This document shows, in pieces, positions 11,195-22,257 of a stretch of DNA of 64,000 nt. A program made the translations under genes and the position numbers. How positions within the stretch are numbered: position 1 is the first letter of the stretch; each line of letters starts with the position of its first letter. The notes below the pieces were generated by a model. It worked only from the letters and a program-made list of their open reading frames with translations. It did no database searches and had not been told where the DNA came from. This DNA is from Tetrapyrgos nigripes (Eukaryota; Basidiomycota; Agaricomycetes; Agaricales; Campanellaceae): NCBI GenBank assembly GCA_013368315.1, contig JAACJM010000218.1:1-64000 (forward strand), written 5' to 3'.

Positions 11195-14100
11195 GATACA
11201 GAAAATTCAAAGGCTCGAAAAATATTCCATCAGAAGTTGTGGCAAGGAGGTGTACTAATGCTAAGCATTTACATTCGCTTTCCTGGGCATCCCACAAATT
11301 ACTACTTTAAAAGATGTTATTCCGTGTACCAGTCATCAGCAATGAATGTATTTGCTGGTGAAAACAAGCGAACTTTTGCGCTCGCCAGAAGCTCAGAGCA
11401 GAAGACCAGAGGACCGCTGGCCGGTTAACAAATAATACCCCGCCAAAAATGACGACCACCGGTGCCTTGCTCATGGGATTCCTGTGGGTATCTTTCGGTG
11501 TTAAAGATTTTCTTTAATGGAGTCTAATTAGGCAGTGGGACGACGATGTATCGGAATGGAACCTGAGATCTGCTTCGGTGGTATAGGAGAAACGTTCCAA
11601 CATGTGCATACCATGCTACTGGTTTCACACGACGAATATATCTCCAAGCAGTGAGGTTTAATGTCCTCACTCTCATCGTTTCTTCCCTCGAGAACCCTCG
11701 AGTCCTTGTTTCATGTTTTCATGTTTTCTGCTGCCTTTCCTCTTTACGGGCCCCGCCGCCTTCACCGGGCGGGGTCGCGTCTCGGCTAGAGATTTGCGTG
11801 AGCAAGTGGAAAGCTGCCTGACACCGTTCCATACGGACGAGTGACCAAGCAGATTAGGTTCTGCTCAATATAGTGCTAAGCGGATAGTTTAATCTCCAAA
11901 GCACAGCCCTGAACAGAACTGTCTGGAATTTGCCGGTATGTAGAACGAGAATACCGGATGGGCTCAATCTTTGGGCCGGGGTCAGAGAAGGAGGGAAAAC
12001 GTATCTCCTATAAAGTTCAGTGATTGAGCTGTTGTATTCTTCCCTTCTACCGGAATGATTCGTTGAATTAGAACGTAACTGCTGATGGATAAAGCGCCCT
12101 TGTCCTGGTCCCCAGAATACGTTTCTTGTGCCGCAGGTCTTGGATGAACCCCGAATCAATTTGAACACAGCAGCGCAATTACCGCTCACTAAAGATATTA
12201 TATCAACGGCGCTCGAAATATATTTTAAGTTAAGTACTTCTGTGCTTTTTGACGACTCGTACTAGAGAAGGTCAGCTCTCTATCCAATCCATCTACTCGA
12301 TAAAGTTCAGTCATTCAGCTGTTGTAATCTGGCCTACTTCCGCAGTGAATCCGTTCAACGGGAGATGATCAATGCCTGCGGGTACAACCTCGTAATTGTT
12401 GATGGACAAAGCGCTTATAATAATACCCCGCCGAAAATGACGACCGCCGGTGCCTTGCTTTACAAAATGATATTCATCTCCGCCTAAAAAATAGACTAAG
12501 GTATGTCGACCTCGATGAACCTAACTGGTAAACAGTATAAAACAGGGAAAAATACGGACTCGAAGGAGTATAAGTGAGGGTGTGTAGGTCATCAAAGCCG
12601 CTCAAAGTGCCTAAACTCGGTCATACCGACACCCGAGGTCCAGAGGTCCGGACCGGGTCAGCCCTCCTCCTCAGCCTCTGACCCTCGACCCGGACCTCCA
12701 GGTCCGGGTCAGGTCCTACATAGCCACTGGACCTGGACCTCGGGGTCGGTCCGGGGTTGGTTCAGGGCCAATGGGGCCATGGCCCGGACTCCGGCAACAC
12801 TGGTGTAGAAGGTGGGCGGAGGGATAGAGGATATATGGTGCACGAGATGGTAGCAAAACGGCAGTAGTGGAAGGAGGGTGCAGAAGACATGGTCGGTAAG
12901 AGGGTACATGGAGCACGCTACAGTGTATAGTAATACGTATGTATAGGAATTAGCAGAGAAGGTTCGTGACGCATGGGACTCCTGTGACCATCTTGTTCTG
13001 CTCAGTACTGCTGAGCGGATAGTACAACAAAGGTGATCTCCAAAGCACAGCCCTGAACATAGCTGGCTGCAATACCCGGGTATGTAGAATAGAAATACCA
13101 GACGCGCTCAATAGAGCTGATTAGCAGCGCCCATTTTTGCGCAATTTTTGCGGTCTCGGAATTCTCCGGACGCTGATCGGCTAAGTTCTAAATGCCGTCA
13201 TCTGGGTCGAAGGCTTGCACTGTACTATCCCTCCGCACTATTCCATTTTTAGTGCTGGCAATGCATTCTGAATATATCTAGGGGATGTTTTGGAAGTTTT
13301 GAGACTAAAGTATGAGGGATTCATGAAGTGTGGAGGCATACCAAAAATCCTGCAATTTGTCTTAGTAAGCACCACAGAAATCAACTCGCCTTTCGGCTAA
13401 GTTTCGGAGATAAACAAAGGGAGCTGCTAATCAGCTCTAATCTTCCCGGCGTCAGAGCAAGGAAAACGCATCAAATCTATCTATCCGATAAAGTTCAGTG
13501 TTTCACCGGTTGCATCCTTCCCTTCTTCCGGAATGGTCAGTTGAATGGAAAAGATCGATCAACGGCGCTCAGAATATGACCAGATAAGTAAGAATTTCAA
13601 GTCAAGCGACGCCAGAGAAGAGTTTCTATCCAATCCATCTGCTCGATAAAGTTCAGTCATTCAGCGGTTGTAATCTCCCTTACTTCCGCAGTGAATCCGT
13701 TCGACGGGAGATGATCAATACCTGCGGGCACAACATGGACAAAGCGCTTGTCCTAGTCACACCCAGCACTAACCAATATTCATTGGCCAAAAGTTAGTTC
13801 GGAAAGGTCAAGTTTTCGAGGGACCAGGAAACTCATTTGGAAACGAAAGGTTTTCGTGCTTCAGAAATTTATCGGAAGCGGATCCGAGCCAATCGGATCG
13901 CTTGCCGAGGCTTCGGAAATTTAAAGTTTTCGAATCCGTTTTCGAGCACCAGAGATTTGATGTTTCCTAATTAACTTCTGGCCACGGAATATTGGTTACT
14001 GCTGGGTGTGAGTCCTCAGGATAAGTTTCTTGTGCGCCGAGACTATGAATGAACCCCAGGGTACTACGTGAAACACTGCTTGTTCAATGGGATTGATCTT

Positions 14101-14650
14101 ATTCCATTGTTTTGCCTTCGACTATCGTTCGCAACGGCACTCAGAACTGAGAAAATGACTAGGAGCCTGTAGGAGCCTGTTCGGTAACTTTTCGATCCGG
14201 ATCCGGAGTTCTGAGGTCACATGAACATTCCGATTTCGGATGTCACATAGGTGGGCGTACTTCTATCCAATCTATTTATTCGATTAAGTTCAGCGATTCA
14301 GCCACGTATCCTCTTCTCTTCATCCCTGTATGCTTAGGTCAATCTTTGCTGAATGGGAGAAGCTGATTGATGCCTGAGCGGTTAACGAGTTCGTACCTGC
14401 GAACGCGCACCCTTGTTCTGGTCTCGGGAATCAGTTTTCTGGGGCTCGAAGCTACGGATGAACCCCAGAATGATGTTGCAAATGTCAGCGTACTAAAATG
14501 ATACAGTACTATGGGCACGGCCGTTAGCCGTGAGCACTGTTTGTTCAATTGGGATTGAGATCTTAGTCTAGCCCTTACTGCTATGAGTCAGCTCAGGACA
14601 ATTTGATTCGAAATCTTCATTTACTACACATTGAGGTTATAGCTAGTCAG
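11195..14650. repeat. decayed, internally duplicated repeat region
   Basis: No gene is supported. Related segments recur. A block with CCCCGCC and GACGACC near 11438 recurs near 12425. A block starting near 11857 (CTGCTCA) recurs near 13001 with CCAAAGCACAGCCCTGAAC in both. A block with ATAAAGTTCAGT recurs near 12008, 12300, 13488 and 13646, and in diverged form near 14281. The pattern suggests several old insertions or duplications of one unidentified element. Positions 12605-12800 are GC-rich with GGACCTGG-type repeats and end near CAACACTG, which looks like a truncated hAT end. Confidence 0.5.
13758..14010. mobile_element. 253-bp MITE with long imperfect TIRs
   Basis: Both ends read CACACCCAGCA(C/G)TAACCAA inward, and similarity continues for about 40 bp. 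AGT flanks both sides (13755-13757 and 14011-14013). The sister repeat near 12100 lacks the insertion and shows the empty site, which supports the boundaries. No coding potential; superfamily uncertain (3-bp TSD). Confidence 0.75.
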
Positions 14651-14653
14651 TAC

Positions 14654-15887
14654 TTAGGACAGGAACTGGCTGACAACTTCAGCATATCTGCTGGATCGTC
14701 AAAATTGTGAATGGAAATTCTGATGGAAGACTCACCTTTCAGGCTCCTCGAATTGGGCCAGATGTGTGCTCTGCTGGAGTTCTACCCATTTAACTTTGGG
14801 AATGGTAGAAAACCACGGCCGAACTGCGGCGTCTTGAACCTCGTCCAATGGTGCGCTAAGCAACAACGTCGGGGCGGCGATTTGATGTGCAATTTCGATG
14901 GCCGACCATCCTTTCATAGTCCCGATTATGTTCCAGTCGGTGTTTCCCCACCTAATTAGGGACTCAGTCGTACTGTACGTGTACATGGAGAAAAAGACGA
15001 GTGGGCTGAAGAAGAGTAAATGGAAACTTACATCGTTCCGTATACTTTAGGATTTTTCATAACAGCCGAGAAGCTTTGCATGAGCTCTTCAGGCCAAGGG
15101 TTCATAGCGCAAATATGCTTCGTGTTGTATTTCATCAAACCCTCTTGGAATTCCGGATCGTCCATCGTCCCATTTTCCTCGTGCCTTCGCATCATTTCCG
15201 CAAAGCCATCGGGAAACTGGCTGAGAAGCCTTTGAGTACCTTGCTCGAAGATTTCAATGGACGCTGGAGCATTTGCGATAATCAGACGTCGGAGACCATG
15301 GGGTTTGCGAGACGCGGCATACTCCCCAACCAGCATACCTAAAAAGTTCATTGGTCAACCTGCTGGTATGGCGTAGGTACAGTAGATCTCACCTCCCCAA
15401 GAATGACCCAAAAGATCAAAATTATCCTGGACCTTGAGTGCTTTGACAAGATTGTCAAGCTCATCCATGAACAGCTCCGGCTTCCAGAACGCTGTGTCCG
15501 CGTTTTCTACGTGGCTTGAAGCGCCATTTCCGATCTGGTCGTATAATACTACAGGGATCCTACGAGACAATCATTGCTATGAATATTTGCGAATTAGGAA
15601 GAATGAACGCACCCAAATTTTTCGTGGAAAACTTTGTTAGGCCTGCAAGCTGATATTAGTACTTGTAAACCTTGGGAAAGTTAACAGGACCCGCATACAG
15701 CATACTAGCAAAAAGTCAGTAGAAGGGATAATGGCTATGGCAAGGTTGCGCACTAGTGGTGTGTCATCCCTGGTCCTCCATGTACGGTGACGAGTGGGGT
15801 TACGCCGCTCGAGAGATCTCCGAACACTGTGTACCAGGTCTGGTAAGTAGTACCATCCACGATAAAGTTGACTGCTCCACTAGTCAT
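14654..15887 (-). CDS. alpha/beta hydrolase, proline-iminopeptidase (S33) family, paralogue 1
   Basis: Seven exons in transcript order: 15887-15754, 15704-15699 (6 nt), 15642-15613 (30 nt), 15559-15393, 15338-15032, 14951-14736 and 14687-14654. Together they give 298 codons (297 aa) with all introns GT-AG and phases consistent. The oxyanion motif HGGPG lies near residue 37 and the nucleophile elbow GHSWGG near residue 110. The catalytic Asp is probably in LDEVQD and the His in [11 protein letters not shown] near the C-terminus. Length fits the family (about 300 aa). Such enzymes release N-terminal residues from peptides or hydrolyse small amides and esters; the substrate here is unknown. There is no signal peptide, so it is probably cytosolic. 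Its start faces the UstYa-like gene at 16136 across a 248-bp shared intergenic region. Confidence 0.85.
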
Positions 15888-16135
15888 GTTGCAGCGGGGT
15901 TAACTTGATGACCGCAACTCCGGATGACTTCTTATAAGTTCTTCAACATGCTTGAGAATTGTTTGACTCTGGCAATTACGATGCAGTCGCCTCATTGACT
16001 CCCAAGACTCGGGCGTATCAGCTCTGATCATCATTCATATAAGGTTTGATTCATTATCTCTCACACGACTTCCCGTGATAGCTGTTCCTTTCGAGGTCCT
16101 TCTCTAAGACTACAACCGCATTCGTACCCTGATCA
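15888..16135. promoter_or_regulatory. divergent intergenic region between hydrolase 1 and UstYa-like 1
   Basis: A compact 248-bp interval lies between two start codons facing away from each other. A TATA-like CATATAAGG lies near 16036, about 100 bp before the plus-strand start. A shared bidirectional promoter is possible but not shown. Confidence 0.45.
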
Positions 16136-16769
16136 ATGGCAACTTCAGCTGGCACCAGAACCTTCCTTGCTCTTGCCTCAGCTGTTGTGATCCTCTTGCT
16201 TGGCGTTACAGCTCCAGTTGTGTACGATGCACTAACAAATCCTACCACTCGTGAGTGCGCAGGGACAATCTTCATTGCGAATGACAACTGATCCGAAGTC
16301 CTTAGAGGTGAAACATTCCTTATCCTTTCACCCCAAGTTCCCCTTCCCAATAGCCATGCACTACGAGGCTACCACGGTGCATTACACGATGCAGGGTGCT
16401 GAAGCCGATGAGGAGTTTGCTAAGCTGCTACCCCCACATGGCCATACCGTGCATTTGATCTCCGAATCAGGCGCCATTGAGACCTTCACAGTCACACTCT
16501 TCCACCAGCTCAAATGTCTAGACATCATTCGGCGCGAATACAACGAGCTTTATCCATCCAACCCTGACCTTACGCAACATTGCCTCACTTATCTTCAACA
16601 AACGATTCTATGCAGGCCATATCTAGGCCTTGAAGTCACAAAGAATCGCTTCGCAACAGGCAGGAAAAGCAGGGAGATCGTGTGCAGAGACTGGGAGGTT
16701 GTTTATGCAGAAGCCACGAGAAATTGGGGGGTTTATTCGGCGATTGTCAATGGTACAGGGCATGCTTGA
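16136..16769 (+). CDS. UstYa-like (DUF3328) protein 1, 192 aa
   Basis: Exons 16136-16250 and 16306-16769, with a 55-nt GT-AG intron. An N-terminal transmembrane segment (about residues 9-30, VVILLLGVTAPVV region) is followed by a lumenal domain. It carries the family's FHQLxCLD block near residue 125 and the HCLTYLQQxILC block near residue 153. UstYa-family proteins act in fungal RiPP pathways in oxidative cyclisation or related changes, and two HXXHC motifs are typical. Here they read HQLKC and LTQHC, so one His of each motif is missing and classical activity is doubtful. It may be a partner subunit or may have diverged. It lies in the same direction as hydrolase 2, 266 bp away. Confidence 0.8.
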
Positions 16770-17035
16770 TAGTGTTTTTTTTACTCGTTTATTCGTGGAA
16801 AAGAAATTACCCAAACCGCCGTGATCCTGCTGCATATAGATTGATCACTTTGGGGGGAAAAGATAACGTCGCATCTGTGGCAGTAGCAGTTTGATGAGTA
16901 TGGAAACAATATAACCGCGGGGTATTCAGCTCCCACGAGGATGTCGCGATTTAATTTTAGAAACTCAATTTTACCATAGGTCTAATAGAGGACGGGTGAC
17001 CTCTGATCAGCCGGAGCGCTTCCCCCTTCCTCACC

Positions 17036-18280
17036 ATGGCACACCGCTCTGGTACAGTTGAATTCGTCGTTGGAGATCAGAAACTCGAAACTTGGTACTT
17101 GATTACTGGCGATCTCAAAAACAGCAAGAAGACTCCAGTCGTCATCCTTCATGGCGGACCCGTGATGAACTATATCTAGTGAGCGTCGAGATACTTTATC
17201 CTCAGTCCTTTTGTTACTCATTCACCGTATCTTCTTCTGTTCCTCCTGACAGCTTGAAGTACGTATTGACACAGTTCCATTTCCCATTACAACAGCTCAA
17301 TCCACCGGACAGGTCTCACGAAAAGCTTTCTGATGAAGCAGGGTCTGGTCTTTTCTCGCTGGCTCACCTTTCGGTATCCTAACCATCATTAATTTTGATC
17401 AGCATTCCCGTCGTATTCTACAACCAAATCGGTTTTAAGAAGTATCCCGACATTCCTGTCTCTTTCTGGACCAGAGAACTCTTCTTCGACGAACTGGATA
17501 ATCTGGTTGAGAAGCTGGGGATCAAGGATAATTTTGGGGTTTATGGACATTCCTGGGGAGGTGAGTGAGACTTTATATCATGAAATTTGGCCCAGCATCT
17601 CATAGACACTCGACAATGGACGTATAGGCGTTATGGGGAGCGAATACGCCGCAACTCGCTCCCCTCCGGGTCTCAAAAAGCTGGTTCTGGCAAATACTTT
17701 TGCTTCTTCTCCATTGTACAACCAGTGCAAGGAGGATTGGATCGACAAACTACCTGGAAATTTGCCGCAAATCATTCGAAAACACAAGGCCGATGGAACG
17801 ACTAACGCTCAAGAATATAAGGATGCGGTGCAGGTATACAAAAACCTGCACATTTGCACGCTCACGCCGTGGCCTGACGAGCTTTTAGACTCTCTTGCGC
17901 ATTCGAGAGGCAATCGTGAGTTTCTCCCTTAATTTTCCTTGCGAGAACGTCGATCGATCCTTCTTCGGTACCTAGTGCCCCCCGGAGTTGATCTGATTCC
18001 AGATGATTGGGACGTCGTCGATAAGCTGCCCAACATTCAATGCCCCACTCTAGTCATCAGCTCTCCGAAGGACGATATGGCTGAACTCTGTGTCAGGCCC
18101 TTTTTCCAGAAGATAGAGAAATGCAAGTGGGTAGACCTCCAGGTTGCTTCGCACGTTCCCTTCTTTGAAGAGCCGGAAAGGTGAGTATCCCTTTCCTTGA
18201 AGTGAGTTAGGAATGACACAGGACCTTTTACTAGATACTTCAGCGTTCTACAAGATTTCCTTGATGCTACGGACAAATAG
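17036..18280 (+). CDS. alpha/beta hydrolase, proline-iminopeptidase (S33) family, paralogue 2
   Basis: Seven exons: 17036-17178, 17253-17258 (6 nt), 17313-17342 (30 nt), 17403-17560, 17628-17915, 17976-18180 and 18235-18280. Together they give 292 codons (291 aa), all GT-AG. Exon order and the sizes of the two tiny exons match paralogue 1 exactly. GHSWGG carries the nucleophile Ser; the Asp candidate is in SPKDD and the His in ASHVPFFEEPE. The oxyanion motif reads HGGPV instead of HGGPG, which may alter activity. Like paralogue 1 it has no signal peptide. Exon 1 and the start of intron 1 are duplicated in inverse orientation at 60573-60812. Confidence 0.85.
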
Positions 18281-18873
18281 GTATGGGGGTTTACGGAGGA
18301 ACCCGTCTCCTTGCCCGATCATGATTTTAAAGTGATCTCTGAATATGAAGGCTCTCGTATGACTGATTTGTTATAAAATGGGTAGCTCTTGTAAAATTGT
18401 AAAGCATGGACTTCAGACCAGTCAGTGACCCTGACTTTCTTTTGCGACCCTTCAGCGCATCTGAATTTTTGCGTACGTGGTGCCGACCATAACATACATT
18501 TTCTGAAACCATCTGACCGCGACGTGACTTCCCGCTGCTCTTACTGCACCAATATTATCAACGGTATTCGACGACACAGCTAGTTCTGATTTTAGAGAGC
18601 CTTGGTATCGTGTGCTAGCACCATTAAGTCTCGGTTTCACGTAGGACGAAGCATCTGTTTGTTCATTCGGACGGATGCTATAATTTAAGCCAAAATCAAG
18701 CCAAAATCCTATCACTTTAAACACTATGTAACTCTGTGTTTCCCAAACTCTCAGAATGAATACCGTTTTACTTATTACACTAAGATCCCTCACTCATACA
18801 GACGAGTACTGTTTGAGATATATTGCTAGAAAGATTATCATGTCATTGACTAGGGCAAAGTTCAGAGATGGTG
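18281..18873. other. intergenic region between convergent genes
   Basis: About 590 bp between the stop of hydrolase 2 (plus) and the stop of the membrane protein (minus). Only short shadow ORFs are present; no repeat or RNA gene is recognised. Confidence 0.5.
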
Positions 18874-19807
18874 TCACATACCGGGTGGAATGGTCGCCGA
18901 TTGCCTATCCTGCCACCATTCGAGCCAGCAATCACTCGCAGAGTCTCCTAAGTCTGCTGGCTGATCACAAGCGAGTTCAAATGTCAGAAGCTCATCCCAT
19001 TTGCAACCGAATGGTTGTTGCCAATGAACTATGGTATCTTCTCGAGGATTGACTCGCAGTGGAGCCAAGCTCACTTGCGCTCGAGGTTTTGTGGCAAAGG
19101 CGAGAGTCTTTGTATTCAGTGGTATTGGGGAATCCAAGCGATTAATGTGAATCAGAAATGAATGTGAACCTGCGTCAGTCGTCGAATTAGCTGGAAATTC
19201 GATGTGCAGTTCACATTTCTCCATTCCATAGTCGATCACCCGGAATTGCACCAATGTGGAAATCTGGACTTTTGTCGTCATTTTTTCTATGCGCCATCAG
19301 GGGATTGAAACATACCTGATGAGTGACCTGTACTTGCCTTGACTCGGGAGAAATGAGACCTTTCACGCTCATGTAACGCAAAGGATCGTCGTCGTAGACA
19401 TAGTAAGGCTGATTTTTGTTGACTTGTTGCATGATTTGTGGGAAGTTGATAAGCTCCCTTTCAACGACAGGAACAGGGCGCGTAATAGTGTCAAAACCGA
19501 TGAAGGGGGATGGACGTCGCAGAAGGTGAATATTGTCATTGGTGACCTCTGTCATTGGATCGATGCAACGATGCGCGACCCTTGAGGATGCCAGGAGAAT
19601 GAGGCTGTTGAGACCAAGAGACAGAAGAGAGATAGCTATTGCCCAGAAGGACAACGAGGGTTTAGTAGAGATTGGACCTCGACAACGAGAACAAAGAAAT
19701 GATTCGAGAGTTTTTTCGTGAGGATCTTCGCAGAGCTCCTCCGAACTTGAGGAAGATTTCAGGGGTGTGTACATGGCAGAGCTCATTGCTGTAGAGCTGA
19801 CGGTCAA
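18874..19807 (-). CDS. single-pass membrane protein of unknown function, 293 aa
   Basis: Exons 19807-19316 and 19263-18874, separated by a 52-nt GT-AG intron. A Ser/Glu-rich cytosolic N-terminus has a Cys pair (CSRC, about residues 39-42). A strong hydrophobic segment follows (about residues 52-73, FWAIAISLLSLGLNSLILL). A lumenal or extracellular domain of about 220 residues comes next, with STLVQFRVIDYGMEKCEL just after the splice junction and a Trp-rich end (CWLEWWQD). The start is ambiguous among three near Mets (19807, 19786 and 19774). I do not recognise a named domain. The gene is divergent from UstYa-like 2 with only 184 bp between starts, and lies inside the candidate peptide cluster. 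Membrane topology like UstYa suggests a secretory-pathway role (inference). Confidence 0.75.
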
Positions 19808-19991
19808 TGTCTCTTATAAATCAATCTAGATCTTGGGAATCCCGCGCCGGCTCAATACTACAATACTACCGCTTATTTCCCGTTATGTTGAGTTGTACAT
19901 CCGGTGGCGCCGATTTTTTTTCGAATGCTTGAAATAACACCACGTACCATCATCGGACTTTGTCCGTTACCACCAGGCCCTCACACTGTCG
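19808..19991. promoter_or_regulatory. divergent intergenic region, membrane protein / UstYa-like 2
   Basis: 184 bp between two opposed start codons. A TATA-like stretch (TTATAAAT) lies at about 19814-19821, very near the minus-strand start. Close divergent pairs are often co-regulated, but no operator is identified. Confidence 0.4.
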
Positions 19992-20645
19992 ATGTCTCCG
20001 TATCCATTGCTTATCCTTATGCTCGTTGCTCTTATTGCAATAAATTCGGGAACAGTAATATGGCATTCTCTCGTTTTACTCCTTGGCCAACCGCCCGTTT
20101 ACGAGAGTAAGACTCCAGACTGAAACTTTGTGTTTTTATCTCACAGTCTGCTAGTTTCCTACTCATACACGGGGAGCTCTGTACCCCTCATTCACCCTAT
20201 GATCAACGAACTTCCACTTACGACTCTCACTCTCCAAGAATCGACACATTTCCGCTGGAATGAGAACAGCAGCGTCTCTCATGACGAATTTAGGACACTC
20301 ATTAAATATCCTGATCTTTCGATACTGGGACCGAACCACCGTATGACCATCCTTTCCTGGTATCACAACCTGCATTGCATTGCGCAGATTCGTGCTGCCT
20401 TACTGGATCATAACGATCCAGTCTCAACACCCGGCCATTTTTCTCATTGCTTACAGTACCTTCGCCAGCTGCTGCTATGTGGAGCTTCGGACATGCTAGA
20501 GGAGGGGGATTTTATGGAGAAGAATTTCAATTTCGATCGCGTTGGAAGCGACCTTGTCTGCTACGACTTTGAAATTGCTTTGGAGACATTGCGAACAGAA
20601 ATGGACACATTTGAGGAATGGAAAAGCAATGGATGGCACGATTGA
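19992..20645 (+). CDS. UstYa-like (DUF3328) protein 2, 201 aa, intact HXXHC motifs
   Basis: Exons 19992-20106 (115 nt, the same length as exon 1 of UstYa-like 1) and 20155-20645. The 48-nt intron starts GT and ends AG; another AG 8 nt upstream would lead to an in-frame stop, so 20155 is chosen as acceptor. The N-terminal helix (about residues 4-32) anchors the protein. The lumenal part holds two full HXXHC motifs: HNLHC and HFSHC, the latter followed by LQYLRQLLLC. This is the typical signature of UstYa-type proteins that act on ribosomal peptides in fungi. The Glu-rich segment after the second motif and the VGSDLVCYDFE block also fit the family. It is the best enzyme candidate in the cluster. 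Confidence 0.85.
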
Positions 20646-20890
20646 CATGATGTTCTCAAATTTGATGTGATAGTGAATACCTAGTTACATTGCTTCTCAG
20701 AAGTTCGAACACTGTGGGTAAATAAAACTTTCAGCGGTAGTTCAAAAGAAGGTATTTTGTCACCTAAGCCATTTATGGAGTATAGTGGTTGGCTCAGTCC
20801 TAGGCATCAAGTCATGGACCAAGAGCGCAAGTACACACTCGATTTTGGGGTCTGAAGAATGTTCACGGACCACGGGATAACGGAAGCCCT
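20646..20890. repeat. segment duplicated in inverse orientation at 59485-59541 and 60422-60568
   Basis: Sequence from about 20700 (AAATAAAACTTTCAGCGG) to about 20890 matches the reverse complement of 60422-60568 plus 59485-59541. It is non-coding and forms part of the inverted segmental duplication. Confidence 0.75.
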
Positions 20891-20919
20891 CAAGAACTCA
20901 GGTGAATACGGGGTTAATG

Positions 20920-21840
20920 CTGAGCTTCCGTTGAAGGTTCAGACAGAACATCTGGTTGTACCTTGACTTCACGAGCGCGATAAGCACCGGCTACTAATGA
21001 GCGATCCGTGGGTGGGGGTTATGCTGAGCTTCCGGTCCGTAAACATTCATGCGCCCGAAGAATGACGGGAATCATTCAACAGCAGAACTGTGCATCCAGT
21101 GAAGGCACGGATAGAACATCTGGTTGTACCTTGACTTCACGAGCGCGATAAGCACCGGTTACTAATGAACGATCCGCGTGTGGGTCAGGATGGGGTTTAT
21201 GCTTGGCTTCTGGTCCGTGTGAACAGGAGAACTATCTCTGCTGTTGTAAACATTCATGCGCCCGAAGAATGACCGGAATCATTCAACAGCAGAACTGTGC
21301 GTCCAGTGAAGGCTCAGACAAAACATCTGATTGTACCTTGACTTCACGAGCGCGACAAGAAGCACCGGTTACTAATGATTCGTGGGTGGGTCAGGATGGG
21401 GTTTATGCTGGGCTTCTGGTCCGTGTGAACAGGAGAACTATCACTGGATGCTCAGTTCTGCTGTTGAATGATTCCCGTCATTCTTCGGGCGCATGAATGT
21501 TTACGGACCGGAAGCTCGGTTTATGCTGAGCTTCTGGTCCGTGTGAACAGGAGAACTATCTCTGCTGTTGAATTCCCGTCATTCTCGTTCTTCAGGCGCA
21601 TGAATGTTTACGGATCGGAAGCTCAGATGTTTTACCTGAGCCTTCACTGCACTGGATGCACAGTTCTGCTGTTGAATGATTCCGGTCATTCTTCGGGCGC
21701 ATGAACGTTTACGGACCGGAAGCTCAGCATAAACCCCATCCTGACCCACACACGGATCGTTCATTAGTAACCGGTGCTTATCGCGCTCGTGAAGTCAAGG
21801 TACAACCAGATGTTCTATCTGAGCCCACTACGTACCTAGA
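20920..21840. repeat. foldback array of about 200-bp units (three direct, then inverted copies)
   Basis: Units carrying GAGCTTCCGGTCCG, GCGCCCGAAGAATGAC and ACTTCACGAGCGCGA run forward from about 20940 to 21435 and in reverse from about 21440 to 21835. The array is therefore largely palindromic. Related sequence flanks the second peptide-gene copy near 55550-56138 and 59382-59410. It is non-coding and MITE-like; open frames inside it are repeat artefacts. Confidence 0.75.
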
Positions 21841-22257
21841 TGAGTTAAGTCTCGTCTTTGGAAGGCAGGGGTACACCTCCTGCTGTGCATTAATTCGGTA
21901 ATATCATTACCCTGAATATCCGAGTACGGAATACTGTAGTATTTCGACCGGAAGTTCATCGACTTGGGGCGTGACGCGAAATTTTTGGTTGACAGGGTGT
22001 TCTGACAGCTCCGTGATGCGTTACGCAATGCTAAACGGCCGAAGGCCGGACGAAAAAATTGCCTTATTTGGCCAGGAAAAAGGGAAAAAGGGTGACGGGA
22101 TTGGCTGGGGTAAAGTTCGGACCGGTCACGTACAGGTTACGATTTGCAAAATCGCCCAGTTCAAAGGGGTGCGTGACGCGTTATGCGAACTCACGGTCGA
22201 AATACTACAGTAAGCTGATTATTTTGGTGGGTCGCGTTTTTGAACCTGGAACATTCA
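21841..22257. other. upstream region of the peptide gene, partly duplicated at 55392-55560
   Basis: No gene is seen. Segments such as GTAATATCATTACCCTGAAT (about 21897) and AAGCTGATTATT (about 22213) have inverted counterparts near 55500 and 55482. This shows the peptide gene was copied together with its promoter region. Confidence 0.55.

Noticed and set aside
16982..17221. 79-codon minus ORF duplicated at 60573-60812
   Set aside because: Conserved between the two places only because exon 1 of hydrolase 2 lies on the opposite strand and was duplicated.
20920..21840. CRISPR-like array
   Set aside because: Units are long, partly inverted and without regular spacers; a eukaryotic foldback repeat explains it.
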